From positions 1 to 64,000 of the forward strand of contig NZ_JAHLQH010000013.1 in NCBI RefSeq assembly GCF_018918325.1: 64,000 bases of DNA. Reading direction: 5' to 3'. Below the pieces are notes generated by a model. It worked only from the letters and a program-made list of their open reading frames with translations, did no database searches and was not told the origin of the DNA. The DNA comes from Clostridium sp. MSJ-8 (GTDB lineage: Bacteria; Bacillota; Clostridia; Clostridiales; Clostridiaceae). The position numbers were made by a program, and so were the translations under genes. This document shows, piece by piece, positions 26,177-33,955 of this stretch. How positions within the stretch are numbered: the stretch's first letter is position 1; each line of letters starts with the position of its first letter.

Positions 26177-26491
26177 CTATTTGATAATTTTTAAATGGTC
26201 TTGAATAACAAATACATCTTCCTCGGTATCTTGTACCTTGCGTTTAACAAATCTAATATCTTGCTTAATTGATTGAATATTACCAGTTGTAGTGGTAGTA
26301 AATTCAGTTAAGTTGGCAGTTTGGTCAAATACTCCATCAAGTTTCTTTTCCATTCTTTGTTGACCATCTTTTAATGTATTAATATCGCTTTTCATAGAAG
26401 TAATATCATCTTGCATTGATGTAATATCATTTTTCATAGAAGTAACATCACTTTGTATTAATTTCAATAATTCTAATATTTCATTATCCAT
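26177..26491 (-). CDS. Coiled-coil phage protein, unknown function (paralogue 2)
   Basis: 104 residues. A repeated segment (SDVTSMKNDITSMQDDITSMKSDINTLK) forms a seven-residue-period coiled coil near the N-terminus, and the C-terminus (RFVKRKVQDTEEDVFVIQDHLKIIK) matches the neighbour at 25836-26165. The conserved tail with a variable coil suggests the tail binds a fixed partner while the coil sets oligomer state. 11 bp separate the two genes. Good ribosome binding site (AGGAGTTG). Confidence 0.7.
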   Translation of the reverse strand: MDNEILELLKLIQSDVTSMKNDITSMQDDITSMKSDINTLKDGQQRMEKKLDGVFDQTANLTEFTTTTTGNIQSIKQDIRFVKRKVQDTEEDVFVIQDHLKIIK

Positions 26492-26527
26492 CTATATCAA
26501 CTCCTTTAGCTATGTACTAATTTAATT

Positions 26528-26821
26528 TCACCATATGTTTTGCCTATGATATATCAAGAACTCTGTTAAATTATTAAGTTCTTTAATGGAGTTCTCATGT
26601 GCAATAGCATTTTCTTCGCCAGCACCATATCTAATATGATATAGTTCGTGTAATAGTTTCTTTAAATTATATTCAAGTGAATATCTTGAATTGAGTATTA
26701 TTAAATTTTGGTTATTCTTGCAAAGACTAGCCCCAGTAAATGAAACATCTAAGTCTCGAAACACAATTCTTAAATCTCCACTTTGGGTTTGCTTAATTGC
26801 ATAGTTTAGCATATCATCCAA
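26528..26821 (-). CDS. ImmA/IrrE-family metallopeptidase (short)
   Basis: 97 residues with the zinc peptidase motif HELYHIRYG and a downstream ENSIKEL glutamate. ImmA-type peptidases cut the partner CI-like repressor of mobile elements in response to DNA damage. This one is next to, and cotranscribed with, the repressor at 26844, which supports that pairing. Shorter than usual (130-170 residues); a TTG at 26821 has an AAGGGG site at good spacing and an ATG follows three codons later. Confidence 0.75.
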   Translation of the reverse strand: MDDMLNYAIKQTQSGDLRIVFRDLDVSFTGASLCKNNQNLIILNSRYSLEYNLKKLLHELYHIRYGAGEENAIAHENSIKELNNLTEFLIYHRQNIW

Positions 26822-26843
26822 AGCCTCATCCCCTTATAATGTA

Positions 26844-27209
26844 TTAATCTTGTGTTTCATCCTCGAAAGTTTCTATTATCTTTAGGAGCTGCTTTTTAGC
26901 AGTATCATTTAAATTTTCATATTTAGAAAAAAATAATTTATCTTGTTCTGTATATTTATTAATCTTATCTTCAGCTTTTTGTAGTTCGGTATCAGTATCC
27001 AAACCTAGTAAGTAATCTAAAGATATATCAAAAAACCTTGCTAATATTCTCGCATATTCCATAGATGGCTCAGCTTTATCGTTTTCCCATCTTGATATCA
27101 TAGATTTTGAGGGATTTACACCGTATGATTTTAGTCTATCTGCCATTTCATCCATTGTTAATCCTGTCTTTTCTCTTAACTCTTTTATTATTGTTCCAGT
27201 TGTTTTCAA
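26844..27209 (-). CDS. CI-like repressor (XRE family)
   Basis: 121 residues. An N-terminal helix-turn-helix (IKELREKTGLTMDEMADRL ... SKSMISRWENDKAEPS) is followed by an acidic helical tail without a LexA-type protease domain, as in ImmR-type repressors that are removed by an ImmA peptidase. Divergent from the Cro-like gene; GGAACAAA repeats between them are candidate operators. AGGAGGG ribosome binding site. Confidence 0.9.
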   Translation of the reverse strand: MKTTGTIIKELREKTGLTMDEMADRLKSYGVNPSKSMISRWENDKAEPSMEYARILARFFDISLDYLLGLDTDTELQKAEDKINKYTEQDKLFFSKYENLNDTAKKQLLKIIETFEDETQD

Positions 27210-27277
27210 TTTATATCCCTCCTTTTTTTTTTTGAACTAATTAGATTATATCATATAATTGTAATAATTCCAAATAC

Positions 27278-27371
27278 GGAACAAAAAATTCAAATATATT
27301 TCAAAAAGTTGTTGACATAGGAACAAAAGAGTATTAATATTAAACTTGTAAAGTTGCTAAAAAGGAACAAA
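27278..27371. promoter_or_regulatory. Operator-like repeats and early promoter between cI-like and cro-like genes
   Basis: GGAACAAA occurs three times, at 27278, 27320 and 27364, spaced 42 and 44 bp, about four helical turns each. The middle one touches the -35 TTGACA (27312-27317) of a rightward promoter (-10 near TAATAT 27335-27340), and the last overlaps the ribosome binding site region of the cro-like gene. Confidence 0.6.
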
Positions 27372-27382
27372 GGAGGTGCGAA

Positions 27383-27634
27383 ATGGCGGGATATCCAAAA
27401 GTAAAGGGATATCTAGTTGAACATGGTATAAAACAAAAAGATGTTGCAAAATTACTAGGAATAACAATAACTACAGTCAATAACAAGCTTAATGGAGTTG
27501 GTGATTTTTCAATGGAAGAAGTTAGAATTATGTGCAGAAAACTAGGTATCAATAGTGAATTTTTTTTTACACACAATGTTCCTAAAAAGGAACTAAAAAC
27601 ACGCGAGAAAGGAGATGAAATCAATGAGTTCTGA
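27383..27634 (+). CDS. Cro-like XRE regulator
   Basis: 83 residues. The helix-turn-helix region is VEHGIKQKDVAKLLGITITTVNNKLNG, typical of phage Cro/CI-type regulators. It is the first gene of the rightward early operon, divergent from the repressor gene, with an AGGAGGTG site. It probably represses the cI-like promoter to commit to lytic growth. It overlaps the following gene by 11 bp. Confidence 0.88.
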   Translation: MAGYPKVKGYLVEHGIKQKDVAKLLGITITTVNNKLNGVGDFSMEEVRIMCRKLGINSEFFFTHNVPKKELKTREKGDEINEF

Positions 27635-27992
27635 AGAGTATTTAATAAATCGCATAAAACAACTTGAAGTTGAAAACATATTATTGAAAAATCAAGTTAA
27701 AGAGCTTAAGAGAAATACATTTGGTTGGGACAATTTGCTTCATTTAATAAATGATAAATTGAAAATTCTTAATTTAAAAGAAAATAGACCATATGGAAAT
27801 TTTGAAGGAAAATTAACAGATTCAATAAGTCAAATAATAAGAATAACTTTTAATTTGAAATTTATTAAAAATTTAGATTCTGAACATTATGATAAAGCTA
27901 AAGAAATTACTGAAACAGTTCTGAATTTTGCTATTGATAATTTTGTTAAAGATGAATTTTGGGCATCAAAATTTAGAAAGGAGAATGATTAA
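27624..27992 (+). CDS. Hypothetical early phage protein
   Basis: 122 residues from the ATG at 27624 (AGAAAGGAGATG site; the ATG at 27615 touches that site and is unlikely). The N-terminus is a short coiled coil (YLINRIKQLEVENILLKNQVKELK); the rest is mixed helical and basic. No family recognised. Second gene of the early operon, ending 2 bp before the next gene. Confidence 0.6.
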   Translation: MSSEEYLINRIKQLEVENILLKNQVKELKRNTFGWDNLLHLINDKLKILNLKENRPYGNFEGKLTDSISQIIRITFNLKFIKNLDSEHYDKAKEITETVLNFAIDNFVKDEFWASKFRKEND

Positions 27993-27994
27993 AA

Positions 27995-28189
27995 ATGTTT
28001 CTTAAGATATTGTTTATAACCATTTTAATAATAACAGTAGTACTAAGTTTTACATTCTATTGCTCAACTTTGGGATTGCTTTATTATTTAGCAGATAAGC
28101 ACAATGATTATTTATCATCAAAAAAAGCCCAAGAACTTACTTCAATGGCTATGAAGAAAACCATTAAAGAGTTCTTTGGGGAAAATTAA
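27995..28189 (+). CDS. Small membrane protein, early phage operon
   Basis: 64 residues with one N-terminal membrane helix (ILFITILIITVVLSFTFYCSTLGLLYYL) and a polar C-terminal half. AAAGGAG site upstream. Its opening codons MFLKIL and the region before them resemble a 10-codon frame at 29222-29254. Function unknown. Its end overlaps by 4 bp the convergent gene on the other strand. Confidence 0.6.
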   Translation: MFLKILFITILIITVVLSFTFYCSTLGLLYYLADKHNDYLSSKKAQELTSMAMKKTIKEFFGEN

Positions 28190-28590
28190 TATCCGAGTTG
28201 TTTGTTAATTATTTGGTTTAATACACCGGTTGATATTTTAACTAATACATCAAGAGAAGTTGAACCAATTTTACTTGCAACTGATTTAACATCATTCCAA
28301 ATGCTATCTGCACGCACATTAGCAAGGAATTCATGACCAGTTGGAGATAGAAAACTTGCTGAACACGAATCGTCTTTATACCATTTTACATTGAATAACA
28401 AATTAGACAGTTCACACTGCTTAAGGTGATATAGGACTTCGTCAATGCTGTATTTTTTCAATAATTCGTAGTCGTTGTGTTTATCACAACATGGGTGACT
28501 TTCGTTATAAAAAAGAAAATGATTTCTTAAATCGGTTTCTAGTTCTACAGTTAGTAAGATATCTCTAATACAATCAGGATTTAATTTCAT
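28186..28590 (-). CDS. DUF2513 family phage protein
   Basis: 134 residues with the DUF2513 pattern: MKLNPDCIRDILLTVE at the start, YHLKQCELSNLL in the middle and SPTGHEFLANVRADSIWNDVKS near the end. DUF2513 proteins are common in Firmicute prophages next to repressor genes; the winged-helix look suggests DNA binding, but the role is not settled. It is the only leftward gene inside the rightward early operon, so it likely has its own promoter in the gap at 28591-28680 and may be expressed in the lysogen. Confidence 0.82.
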   Translation of the reverse strand: MKLNPDCIRDILLTVELETDLRNHFLFYNESHPCCDKHNDYELLKKYSIDEVLYHLKQCELSNLLFNVKWYKDDSCSASFLSPTGHEFLANVRADSIWNDVKSVASKIGSTSLDVLVKISTGVLNQIINKQLGY

Positions 28591-28686
28591 AAAAACACCA
28601 CCTTTCTTATCAAATTTCAGCTCGCAAAGCTGATAAGTAAATTATAGGTGGGAAATCATAACAAATCAAATAAGGAGGAAAAATTA

Positions 28687-29208
28687 ATGAGATATTATAT
28701 CGGAAATAAAGAAAGAATAGGATTGGATTTTTATTGTGACATAGCTATAAACATTGTTGATAAAAGAAAAAAATTAAATTTAACTCAAGGAGAATTAGCT
28801 AAAAAATCAGGAATAAATTTGAATAGATTACGTAACATTGAAAATGTTAAAACTCGTATAAAGCTTATTGAAATTGAAAGTATTGCAAGAGTATTAGATG
28901 TAACTGTAAATAATTTAATAAACGCACAATTAGATACGCAAGTTACAGATACATTAGGTAATATACGTGATTGCTTATATACCATTTGTATTGGAGAAGA
29001 AGAAAAAGATATTTTTAAAATATACCAAGAAGCTACTAGTAAAAGAATGGCTTTATTAAAACTTGAACAAAAAGTTAACGCTATTGGAAGTTCGCTTTTT
29101 AGTAATGCTAGAAGTAGATGTATTGTCGAATTAGTTGGCGTACCTATGACTAATCAAGAATTAAAAGATAAACTTCCAAAATATAAAGAAGATTTAGAAG
29201 CAGAATAA
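28687..29208 (+). CDS. XRE family regulator
   Basis: 173 residues from the ATG at 28687 behind AAGGAGG. A helix-turn-helix (LTQGELAKKSGINLNRLRNIENVKTRIK) sits in residues 30-75, followed by a roughly 90-residue helical domain of unknown type with no peptidase motif. A third regulator in the early region, transcribed rightward, diverging from the DUF2513 gene. Confidence 0.82.
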   Translation: MRYYIGNKERIGLDFYCDIAINIVDKRKKLNLTQGELAKKSGINLNRLRNIENVKTRIKLIEIESIARVLDVTVNNLINAQLDTQVTDTLGNIRDCLYTICIGEEEKDIFKIYQEATSKRMALLKLEQKVNAIGSSLFSNARSRCIVELVGVPMTNQELKDKLPKYKEDLEAE

Positions 29209-29221
29209 GGGAGGAATAAAA

Positions 29222-29254
29222 ATGTTTCTCAAGATACTAGGAGGGAATAAATGA
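29222..29254 (+). other. Ten-codon leader frame before the antirepressor gene
   Basis: ATG TTT CTC AAG ATA CTA ... TGA encodes MFLKILGGNK with its own GGGAGG site, and its stop overlaps the ATG of the Bro-N gene (ATGA). Its beginning copies that of the small membrane protein at 27995, so it may be a deletion scar that now couples translation. Confidence 0.4.
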
Positions 29255-30051
29255 ATAATCAAATTGAAATTTTTAAGAGTGAAGAATTTGGAGAAGTTAG
29301 AACTTTGGTAATTAATAATGAACCTTATTTTGTAGGAAGAGATGTTGCTGAAATTTTAGGTTACGATAAAGCATATTCGGATGTAATAAAACAACATTGC
29401 GATGAAGAAGATTATTATTTACTTGATAAAACTCATCACCAAAATGGGGTTGAGTTAGATTATAAACAATTAGGGCAACGTGGTGGTTATTTAATTAATG
29501 AATCTGGACTTTATAGTTTAATTTTATCTTCAAAATTACCAACTGCAAAGAAATTCAAAAGATGGGTAACTTCAGAGGTGTTACCTTCTATCAGAAAACA
29601 CGGAACTTATATGACAGAAGACACATTAGAAAAAGCCTTAACTAGTCCAGATTTTCTTATAAAGCTAGCAACTGAATTAAAAACAGAAAAAGAGCAAAGG
29701 CAAGCTTTAGAAGAAGAAAAGAAGGTTAATGCTCCGAAAGTTATATTTGCAGATGCAGTAAGCACAAGTAAGACAAGTATTTTAGTAGGAGAATTAGCAA
29801 AGATATTAAAACAAAATGGTGTACAAACTGGTCAGAATAAATTGTTTGCGTGGCTTAGAGATAATAAATATTTAATTAAAAGATCAGGTAATGATTACAA
29901 TATGCCTACTCAAAAATCAATGGAACTTGGTTTATTTGAAATAAAAGAAACTTCAATTACTCATTCAGACGGGCATGTAACAGTTACTAAAACACCAAAA
30001 GTTACAGGTAAAGGTCAACAATATTTTATCAATAAATTTTTAAATAAATAA
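29251..30051 (+). CDS. Phage antirepressor, Bro-N plus KilAC domains
   Basis: 266 residues. Residues 1-115 are a Bro-N domain (VRTLVINNEPYFVGRDVAEILGY, KFKRWVTSEVLPSIRKHG); residues 150-266 are an ANT/KilAC domain (GELAKILKQNGVQTGQNKLFAWLRDNKYL). Antirepressors of this build inactivate phage repressors or act as DNA-binding regulators in the lytic switch. AGGAGGGA site; ATG overlaps a mini-frame stop. Confidence 0.92.
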   Translation: MNNQIEIFKSEEFGEVRTLVINNEPYFVGRDVAEILGYDKAYSDVIKQHCDEEDYYLLDKTHHQNGVELDYKQLGQRGGYLINESGLYSLILSSKLPTAKKFKRWVTSEVLPSIRKHGTYMTEDTLEKALTSPDFLIKLATELKTEKEQRQALEEEKKVNAPKVIFADAVSTSKTSILVGELAKILKQNGVQTGQNKLFAWLRDNKYLIKRSGNDYNMPTQKSMELGLFEIKETSITHSDGHVTVTKTPKVTGKGQQYFINKFLNK

Positions 30052-30147
30052 AAATAAGTTTTCTGAATAAATTAAGAAAGATTAAAAATGTACAAGCACA
30101 AAGACATATAAATAAGAATAATCTAATTATTATGGGAGGGATTTTAA

Positions 30148-30300
30148 ATGAAACAAGATTTTGAATTTGTTATTGATGTTCCACCAGATGATTATTGTAT
30201 TGAAAAATTTAACATTACATTGGCACGTGGACTTATAAAAAAGTACGGTGTTGAAAATATTAAAAAAATTTTAGAAACAATTGAAAAGCAGGCTGAATAG
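30148..30300 (+). CDS. Small hypothetical phage protein
   Basis: 50 residues beginning MKQDFEFVIDVPPDDYC and ending in a helix (GVENIKKILETIEKQAE). Behind a strong GGGAGGG site 10 bases upstream. No family recognised. Confidence 0.55.
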   Translation: MKQDFEFVIDVPPDDYCIEKFNITLARGLIKKYGVENIKKILETIEKQAE

Positions 30301-30338
30301 CCTTAAATTAATCAACTTAACATAAGGAAGTGATAAAT

Positions 30339-30449
30339 ATGAAAGAAGGTATTATCGCAGGAGAAATAGTTTTTGTAATTGAAATAGCTGCAATGATTAT
30401 TGTAGATATTAGATTAAAAAAACGTATAAGAGAAGAAGAAGGTGAATAA
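30339..30449 (+). CDS. Small membrane peptide
   Basis: 36 residues, one hydrophobic helix (IIAGEIVFVIEIAAMIIVDI) followed by a charged tail (RLKKRIREEEGE). Ribosome binding site AAGGAAGTG. Two bases separate it from the next small gene. Function unknown. Confidence 0.5.
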   Translation: MKEGIIAGEIVFVIEIAAMIIVDIRLKKRIREEEGE

Positions 30450-30451
30450 TA

Positions 30452-30607
30452 ATGCTATTTATGGAAGAAGTAGAGAAAGAACGTTTTATGAAACGTATTA
30501 GAGCAGAACGTAAAAGGAAAGAATATCAAAGAAAGTTAATATTTAAAGCTAAGGTACTTAGTGCAATATTAATAATTTTATTAGCGGTAATAGGAGTAAT
30601 GATATGA
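30452..30607 (+). CDS. Small membrane protein with basic coil
   Basis: 51 residues: a charged helix (EKERFMKRIRAERKRKEYQRK) and a C-terminal membrane helix (VLSAILIILLAVIGVMI). It ends with ATGA, overlapping the helicase gene, so it is coupled to it. Ribosome binding site AGAAGGTG. Function unknown. Confidence 0.5.
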   Translation: MLFMEEVEKERFMKRIRAERKRKEYQRKLIFKAKVLSAILIILLAVIGVMI

Positions 30608-31842
30608 ATTGTATAAATTTATTACCACATCAAAAAGAAGCCTTACAACTTACAAAATCACATAATAAAACAGCATATTATTATGATATGGGTTTAGGAA
30701 AGACATTTATTGGATCAGAAAAATTAAAAGCACTCAATGCCAAACACAATTTGATAATCTGCCAAAAATCAAAAATACAAGATTGGTATGAGCACTTTAA
30801 AAATTATTACTCACAGTATAACACTAAAATTTATAAAAATGCAAATGATTTAAAAGCTGATGTAATAATTATCAATTATGACCTTGTATGGAGAAGATCA
30901 GAATTATTAAATTTAAAAGATCTTACGTTGATGCTTGATGAATCATCATATATAAAAAATGAAAAATCTAAGAGATCAAAATTTATTCTTAAGATGAAAC
31001 CAACTAATGTGATTTTACTATCTGGTACACCTTGTAGTGGAAAATATGAAGAATTATATAGTCAGTGTAAATTACTTGGATGGAACATTTCAAAGAAAGC
31101 ATTTTGGGACACTTACATTAAAACTAAAAACATGGAACTTAATGGTTTTAAGATTCCAATAGTAATTGGCTATAAAAATGTAGATAGACTAAAAGATAAG
31201 TTAAGAGAGCATGGAGCTATATTTAAGAAAACTGAAGAAGTTTTAACACTTCCAGAGCAGATAGATAACATAATAAAAGTTAATTGTATTCCGGCTTATA
31301 AGAAGTTTAAGAAGAATAGGCTTGTAACTATATGTGGTGTTGAGCTTGTTGGAGATACAACGCTTACTAATATGCTTTATCAAAGACAGTTAGCTGCTAT
31401 GTATAACAAGAATAAATATGAAGTATTACAAGACTTACTTACTAGTACAGAAGATAGATTATTAATATTTTATAACTTTGATTATGAATTAAAAGAAATC
31501 AAGAAAATGTGTGAGAAATTAGATAAACCAACATCCGTTGTAAATGGAAAAACCAAGGATTTACGCAACTATGAAAATAAAGATAATAGTATAACATTAC
31601 TTCAATATCAAGCTGGGGCCATGGGATTAAATCTTCAGTTAAGTAATAAGATTATATATTTCAGTTTACCACTTAGTTCAGAGTTATTTGAACAGAGTAA
31701 GAAGAGAACTCATAGAATGGGACAGAAGAAGACTTGCATTTATTATTACTTAATTACTGAAGGCACTATAGAAGAAAAGATATTTAATATATTAGGACAA
31801 CGTAGGGATTTTACAAATAAGTTGTTTGAGGAGGAAAACTAA
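30604..31842 (+). CDS. SNF2-family DEAD-box-like helicase/ATPase
   Basis: 412 residues, the short phage type of SNF2 ATPase. Motifs in order: Walker A YDMGLGKTF, motif II LDESSYIKN, motif III LLSGTP, and the second RecA lobe with QAGAMGLNLQ and the arginine-finger motif QSKKRTHRMGQKK. These proteins translocate on double-stranded DNA and accompany the VRR-NUC nuclease in many Firmicute phage replication modules, as here. Start overlaps the previous gene (ATGA). Confidence 0.9.
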   Translation: MNCINLLPHQKEALQLTKSHNKTAYYYDMGLGKTFIGSEKLKALNAKHNLIICQKSKIQDWYEHFKNYYSQYNTKIYKNANDLKADVIIINYDLVWRRSELLNLKDLTLMLDESSYIKNEKSKRSKFILKMKPTNVILLSGTPCSGKYEELYSQCKLLGWNISKKAFWDTYIKTKNMELNGFKIPIVIGYKNVDRLKDKLREHGAIFKKTEEVLTLPEQIDNIIKVNCIPAYKKFKKNRLVTICGVELVGDTTLTNMLYQRQLAAMYNKNKYEVLQDLLTSTEDRLLIFYNFDYELKEIKKMCEKLDKPTSVVNGKTKDLRNYENKDNSITLLQYQAGAMGLNLQLSNKIIYFSLPLSSELFEQSKKRTHRMGQKKTCIYYYLITEGTIEEKIFNILGQRRDFTNKLFEEEN

Positions 31843-31844
31843 AG

Positions 31845-32342
31845 ATGGAAAATTTAAAAACAGTAGAAGAATATAGTCAAGAAATGACTAGGAGGGAATT
31901 TGACAGATTTACTGAAGATAATGAGTTATGTCCTAGACATTTTGGATTAAATGATACTTTCGTTGATGATAAATGTTCAATAACAATGTGTAAAGAGTGT
32001 TATGATAAAGCACTTGTGGGCATTAAATTTAAAGAATCATTGCTAGTGTTACCAGAGGAAAATATGCCAGTAATAGAACAAATACAAAATTTAGAGATTA
32101 AGGCTAAGGAAATAAAAGAGAAGGAAGAAGAATTAAAAGCAATTTTATTAAAAGCTATGGAAGATAACAATATAAAAAAATGGGAAAATGATGTATTAAC
32201 AATTAGTTATATAGCTCCAACTATTAGAAATAGCATTGATAGTACTAAATTAAAAAAAGATATGCCAGAAGTTGCTGAGAAATATACTAAAACTTCAAAT
32301 GTTAAATCGAGTATAAGAATTAAATTAAAGGAGAGTAAATAA
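31845..32342 (+). CDS. Phage protein of the replication module, zinc-binding N-terminus
   Basis: 165 residues. N-terminal CPRH ... CKECY cysteine/histidine pattern (about 30-60), a coiled coil (EIKAKEIKEKEEELKAILL) and a basic C-terminus (KYTKTSNVKSSIRIKLKE) of the kind seen in widespread small Firmicute phage proteins near the SNF2 helicase. No function is established. Its stop overlaps the next start (TAATG). Confidence 0.6.
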   Translation: MENLKTVEEYSQEMTRREFDRFTEDNELCPRHFGLNDTFVDDKCSITMCKECYDKALVGIKFKESLLVLPEENMPVIEQIQNLEIKAKEIKEKEEELKAILLKAMEDNNIKKWENDVLTISYIAPTIRNSIDSTKLKKDMPEVAEKYTKTSNVKSSIRIKLKESK

Positions 32343-32464
32343 TGGAGACAGGCTACACAATAGATTTTATTGAAAACAATGATGTTATTTATAAAAGTTT
32401 ATTAGAAAATGGTTTTTTACCAGTAGAGGATGAAGAACACTATGGCAGCAGAGAAACAATTTGA
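32342..32464 (+). CDS. Small hypothetical protein
   Basis: 40 residues (METGYTIDFIENNDV at the start), with a GGAGAG site and overlaps at both ends: TAATG with the gene before and 23 bp with the VRR-NUC gene after. Tight packing supports translation, but no family is recognised. Confidence 0.5.
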   Translation: METGYTIDFIENNDVIYKSLLENGFLPVEDEEHYGSRETI

Positions 32465-32735
32465 AAATAAGATAAAAAAATTTTTAGATGGATTACCTAA
32501 TACTTATTATTTTAAATATTGGGCTGGTCCATATAGTAAGTCAGGAATACCTGATATTATCGCATGTATTAATGGACATTTTGTAGGAATAGAAGTAAAG
32601 GCAGAGACTGGACATCCTAGTGAGCTACAGAAACGCAATATAAGGCTTATACAGAGTGCTAAAGGTTATGCTCGTATAGTTTATCCTAAAGATTTTGAAA
32701 GCCTTAAAAATGAACTTAATGAGTTATTAAAGTAG
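32442..32735 (+). CDS. VRR-NUC domain nuclease
   Basis: 97 residues from the ATG at 32442 (AGAGGA site; the ATG at 32430 is too close to it). Stand-alone VRR-NUC fold of the PD-(D/E)XK class: KSGIPDIIACINGHFVGIEVKA gives the catalytic Asp and the ExK. In phages such proteins act on recombination or replication intermediates together with the SNF2-like helicase two genes upstream. Confidence 0.9.
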   Translation: MAAEKQFENKIKKFLDGLPNTYYFKYWAGPYSKSGIPDIIACINGHFVGIEVKAETGHPSELQKRNIRLIQSAKGYARIVYPKDFESLKNELNELLK

Positions 32736-32780
32736 TTATTTAAATTATATATGGTAAGAGCGTCAATAAAATAACTACTT
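32730..32780 (+). terminator. Hairpin after the VRR-NUC gene
   Basis: AAGTAGTTATTT (32730-32741) pairs exactly with AAATAACTACTT (32769-32780). The loop is 27 nt and the T run weak, so it may be a partial terminator or RNA stabiliser. Confidence 0.5.
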
Positions 32781-32817
32781 TATATATAAATAAATTTTAT
32801 TAGGGAGGAATAAACAA

Positions 32818-33141
32818 ATGACAAAAGAAAAGTGGAATGAACTTGCAGATGAGTTAATTGACAACATATTAAATGTTAAGGAACAAATAAAAAATTTACA
32901 AGATGAATTAGATTCAGACAAAAGTGAATTAGTAGACTTACTTGAAGAACATGGCCAAACAGAATATAAAGGTCCAAATGGAAAAGCTAATTTTGTAGAT
33001 TTTCAAAGAGAAGGGCTTGTTAAAGACGCAGTCGTAGAAACTGTAGATGATGTGAATAAAGGTAAAATAAACAAAATTAATATGAAAGATTTAACTAAGG
33101 AAATTAAAGTAACTTTTATCAATGTAAGGGGGAACTTATAG
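32818..33141 (+). CDS. Hypothetical phage protein, coiled coil
   Basis: 107 residues: acidic coiled coil in the first half (NVKEQIKNLQDELDSDKSEL), mixed second half (VVETVDDVNKGKINKINMKD). Ribosome binding site GGGAGG. It ends directly before the HD-domain gene. No family recognised. Confidence 0.55.
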   Translation: MTKEKWNELADELIDNILNVKEQIKNLQDELDSDKSELVDLLEEHGQTEYKGPNGKANFVDFQREGLVKDAVVETVDDVNKGKINKINMKDLTKEIKVTFINVRGNL

Positions 33142-33951
33142 ATGATAAAAGTAGAGAAAGTTAAAGACAACTTATTAGTAAGCTTTGATTATGATGCTGA
33201 TATAGTTGATAAAATAAAATCTTTACCAACTAGAAAATATATAGCTGATATGAAATCATGGCAAATACCACAACATGAAATTAAAGATTTAATAAAGCTA
33301 TTTGGGGATGATTTAGATATAGCTGAAGATGTAGATGTTAATTATGAAAAACCTAAATATGATTTTAAAACAGAATTAGATACTATTACTACACCACAAC
33401 TTAAGGCGTTTGCTAAATGGTGTTTAGATGTGTTACCAGATTATTTTTATAAAGTACCTGCATCAAGTACTGGTAAATATCATCCTAAGTATGCTTTGGG
33501 TGATGGTGGATTAGTAAGACATACAATTGCTGCAGTTAGAATAGCAAATGAATTATTTAATAACCATACTATTCAAAACTTCACAGATGAAGAAAAAGAC
33601 ATAATAAGAGTTGCTCTATTAATACATGATGGAGTTAAACAAGGTGTTGATGGTACTGGTCATACAACAACTACGCACCCTTTAGAAGTAGTTGAGTATA
33701 TAGAAGATAAGTATTACGAAGTACCTGAAGAAACACTTCCAGATGAAGTACTAGACCTTATGGAAGATAGATATCTTTGGGAAGACATAAGTAATTGTAT
33801 TAAGTCTCATATGGGTGAATGGAATACGGACTATAAAACTAAAGAAGAAGTACTTCCAAAGCCTAAAACTGAAATGCAGAAATTTACTCACTTATGTGAT
33901 TACTTAGCAAGTCGTAAAATGCTAGAAGTTAATTTTGATGTGGAAGGGTGA
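33142..33951 (+). CDS. HARP-like plus HD-domain protein
   Basis: 269 residues. Residues 1-60 resemble the small HARP-type module of SMARCAL1-like helicases (DIVDKIKSLPTRKYIADMKSWQIP). Residues 85-265 look like an HD phosphohydrolase: KYALGDGGLVRHTI (His), ALLIHDGVKQG (His-Asp), HPLEVVEYI (His), IKSHMGEW (His), and HLCDYLASRK (final Asp). HD enzymes hydrolyse phosphate esters, often nucleotides. The join of a DNA-fork-recognition module to a phosphohydrolase is unusual. Stop is 4 bp before the next gene. Confidence 0.7.
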   Translation: MIKVEKVKDNLLVSFDYDADIVDKIKSLPTRKYIADMKSWQIPQHEIKDLIKLFGDDLDIAEDVDVNYEKPKYDFKTELDTITTPQLKAFAKWCLDVLPDYFYKVPASSTGKYHPKYALGDGGLVRHTIAAVRIANELFNNHTIQNFTDEEKDIIRVALLIHDGVKQGVDGTGHTTTTHPLEVVEYIEDKYYEVPEETLPDEVLDLMEDRYLWEDISNCIKSHMGEWNTDYKTKEEVLPKPKTEMQKFTHLCDYLASRKMLEVNFDVEG

Positions 33952-33955
33952 TTAA

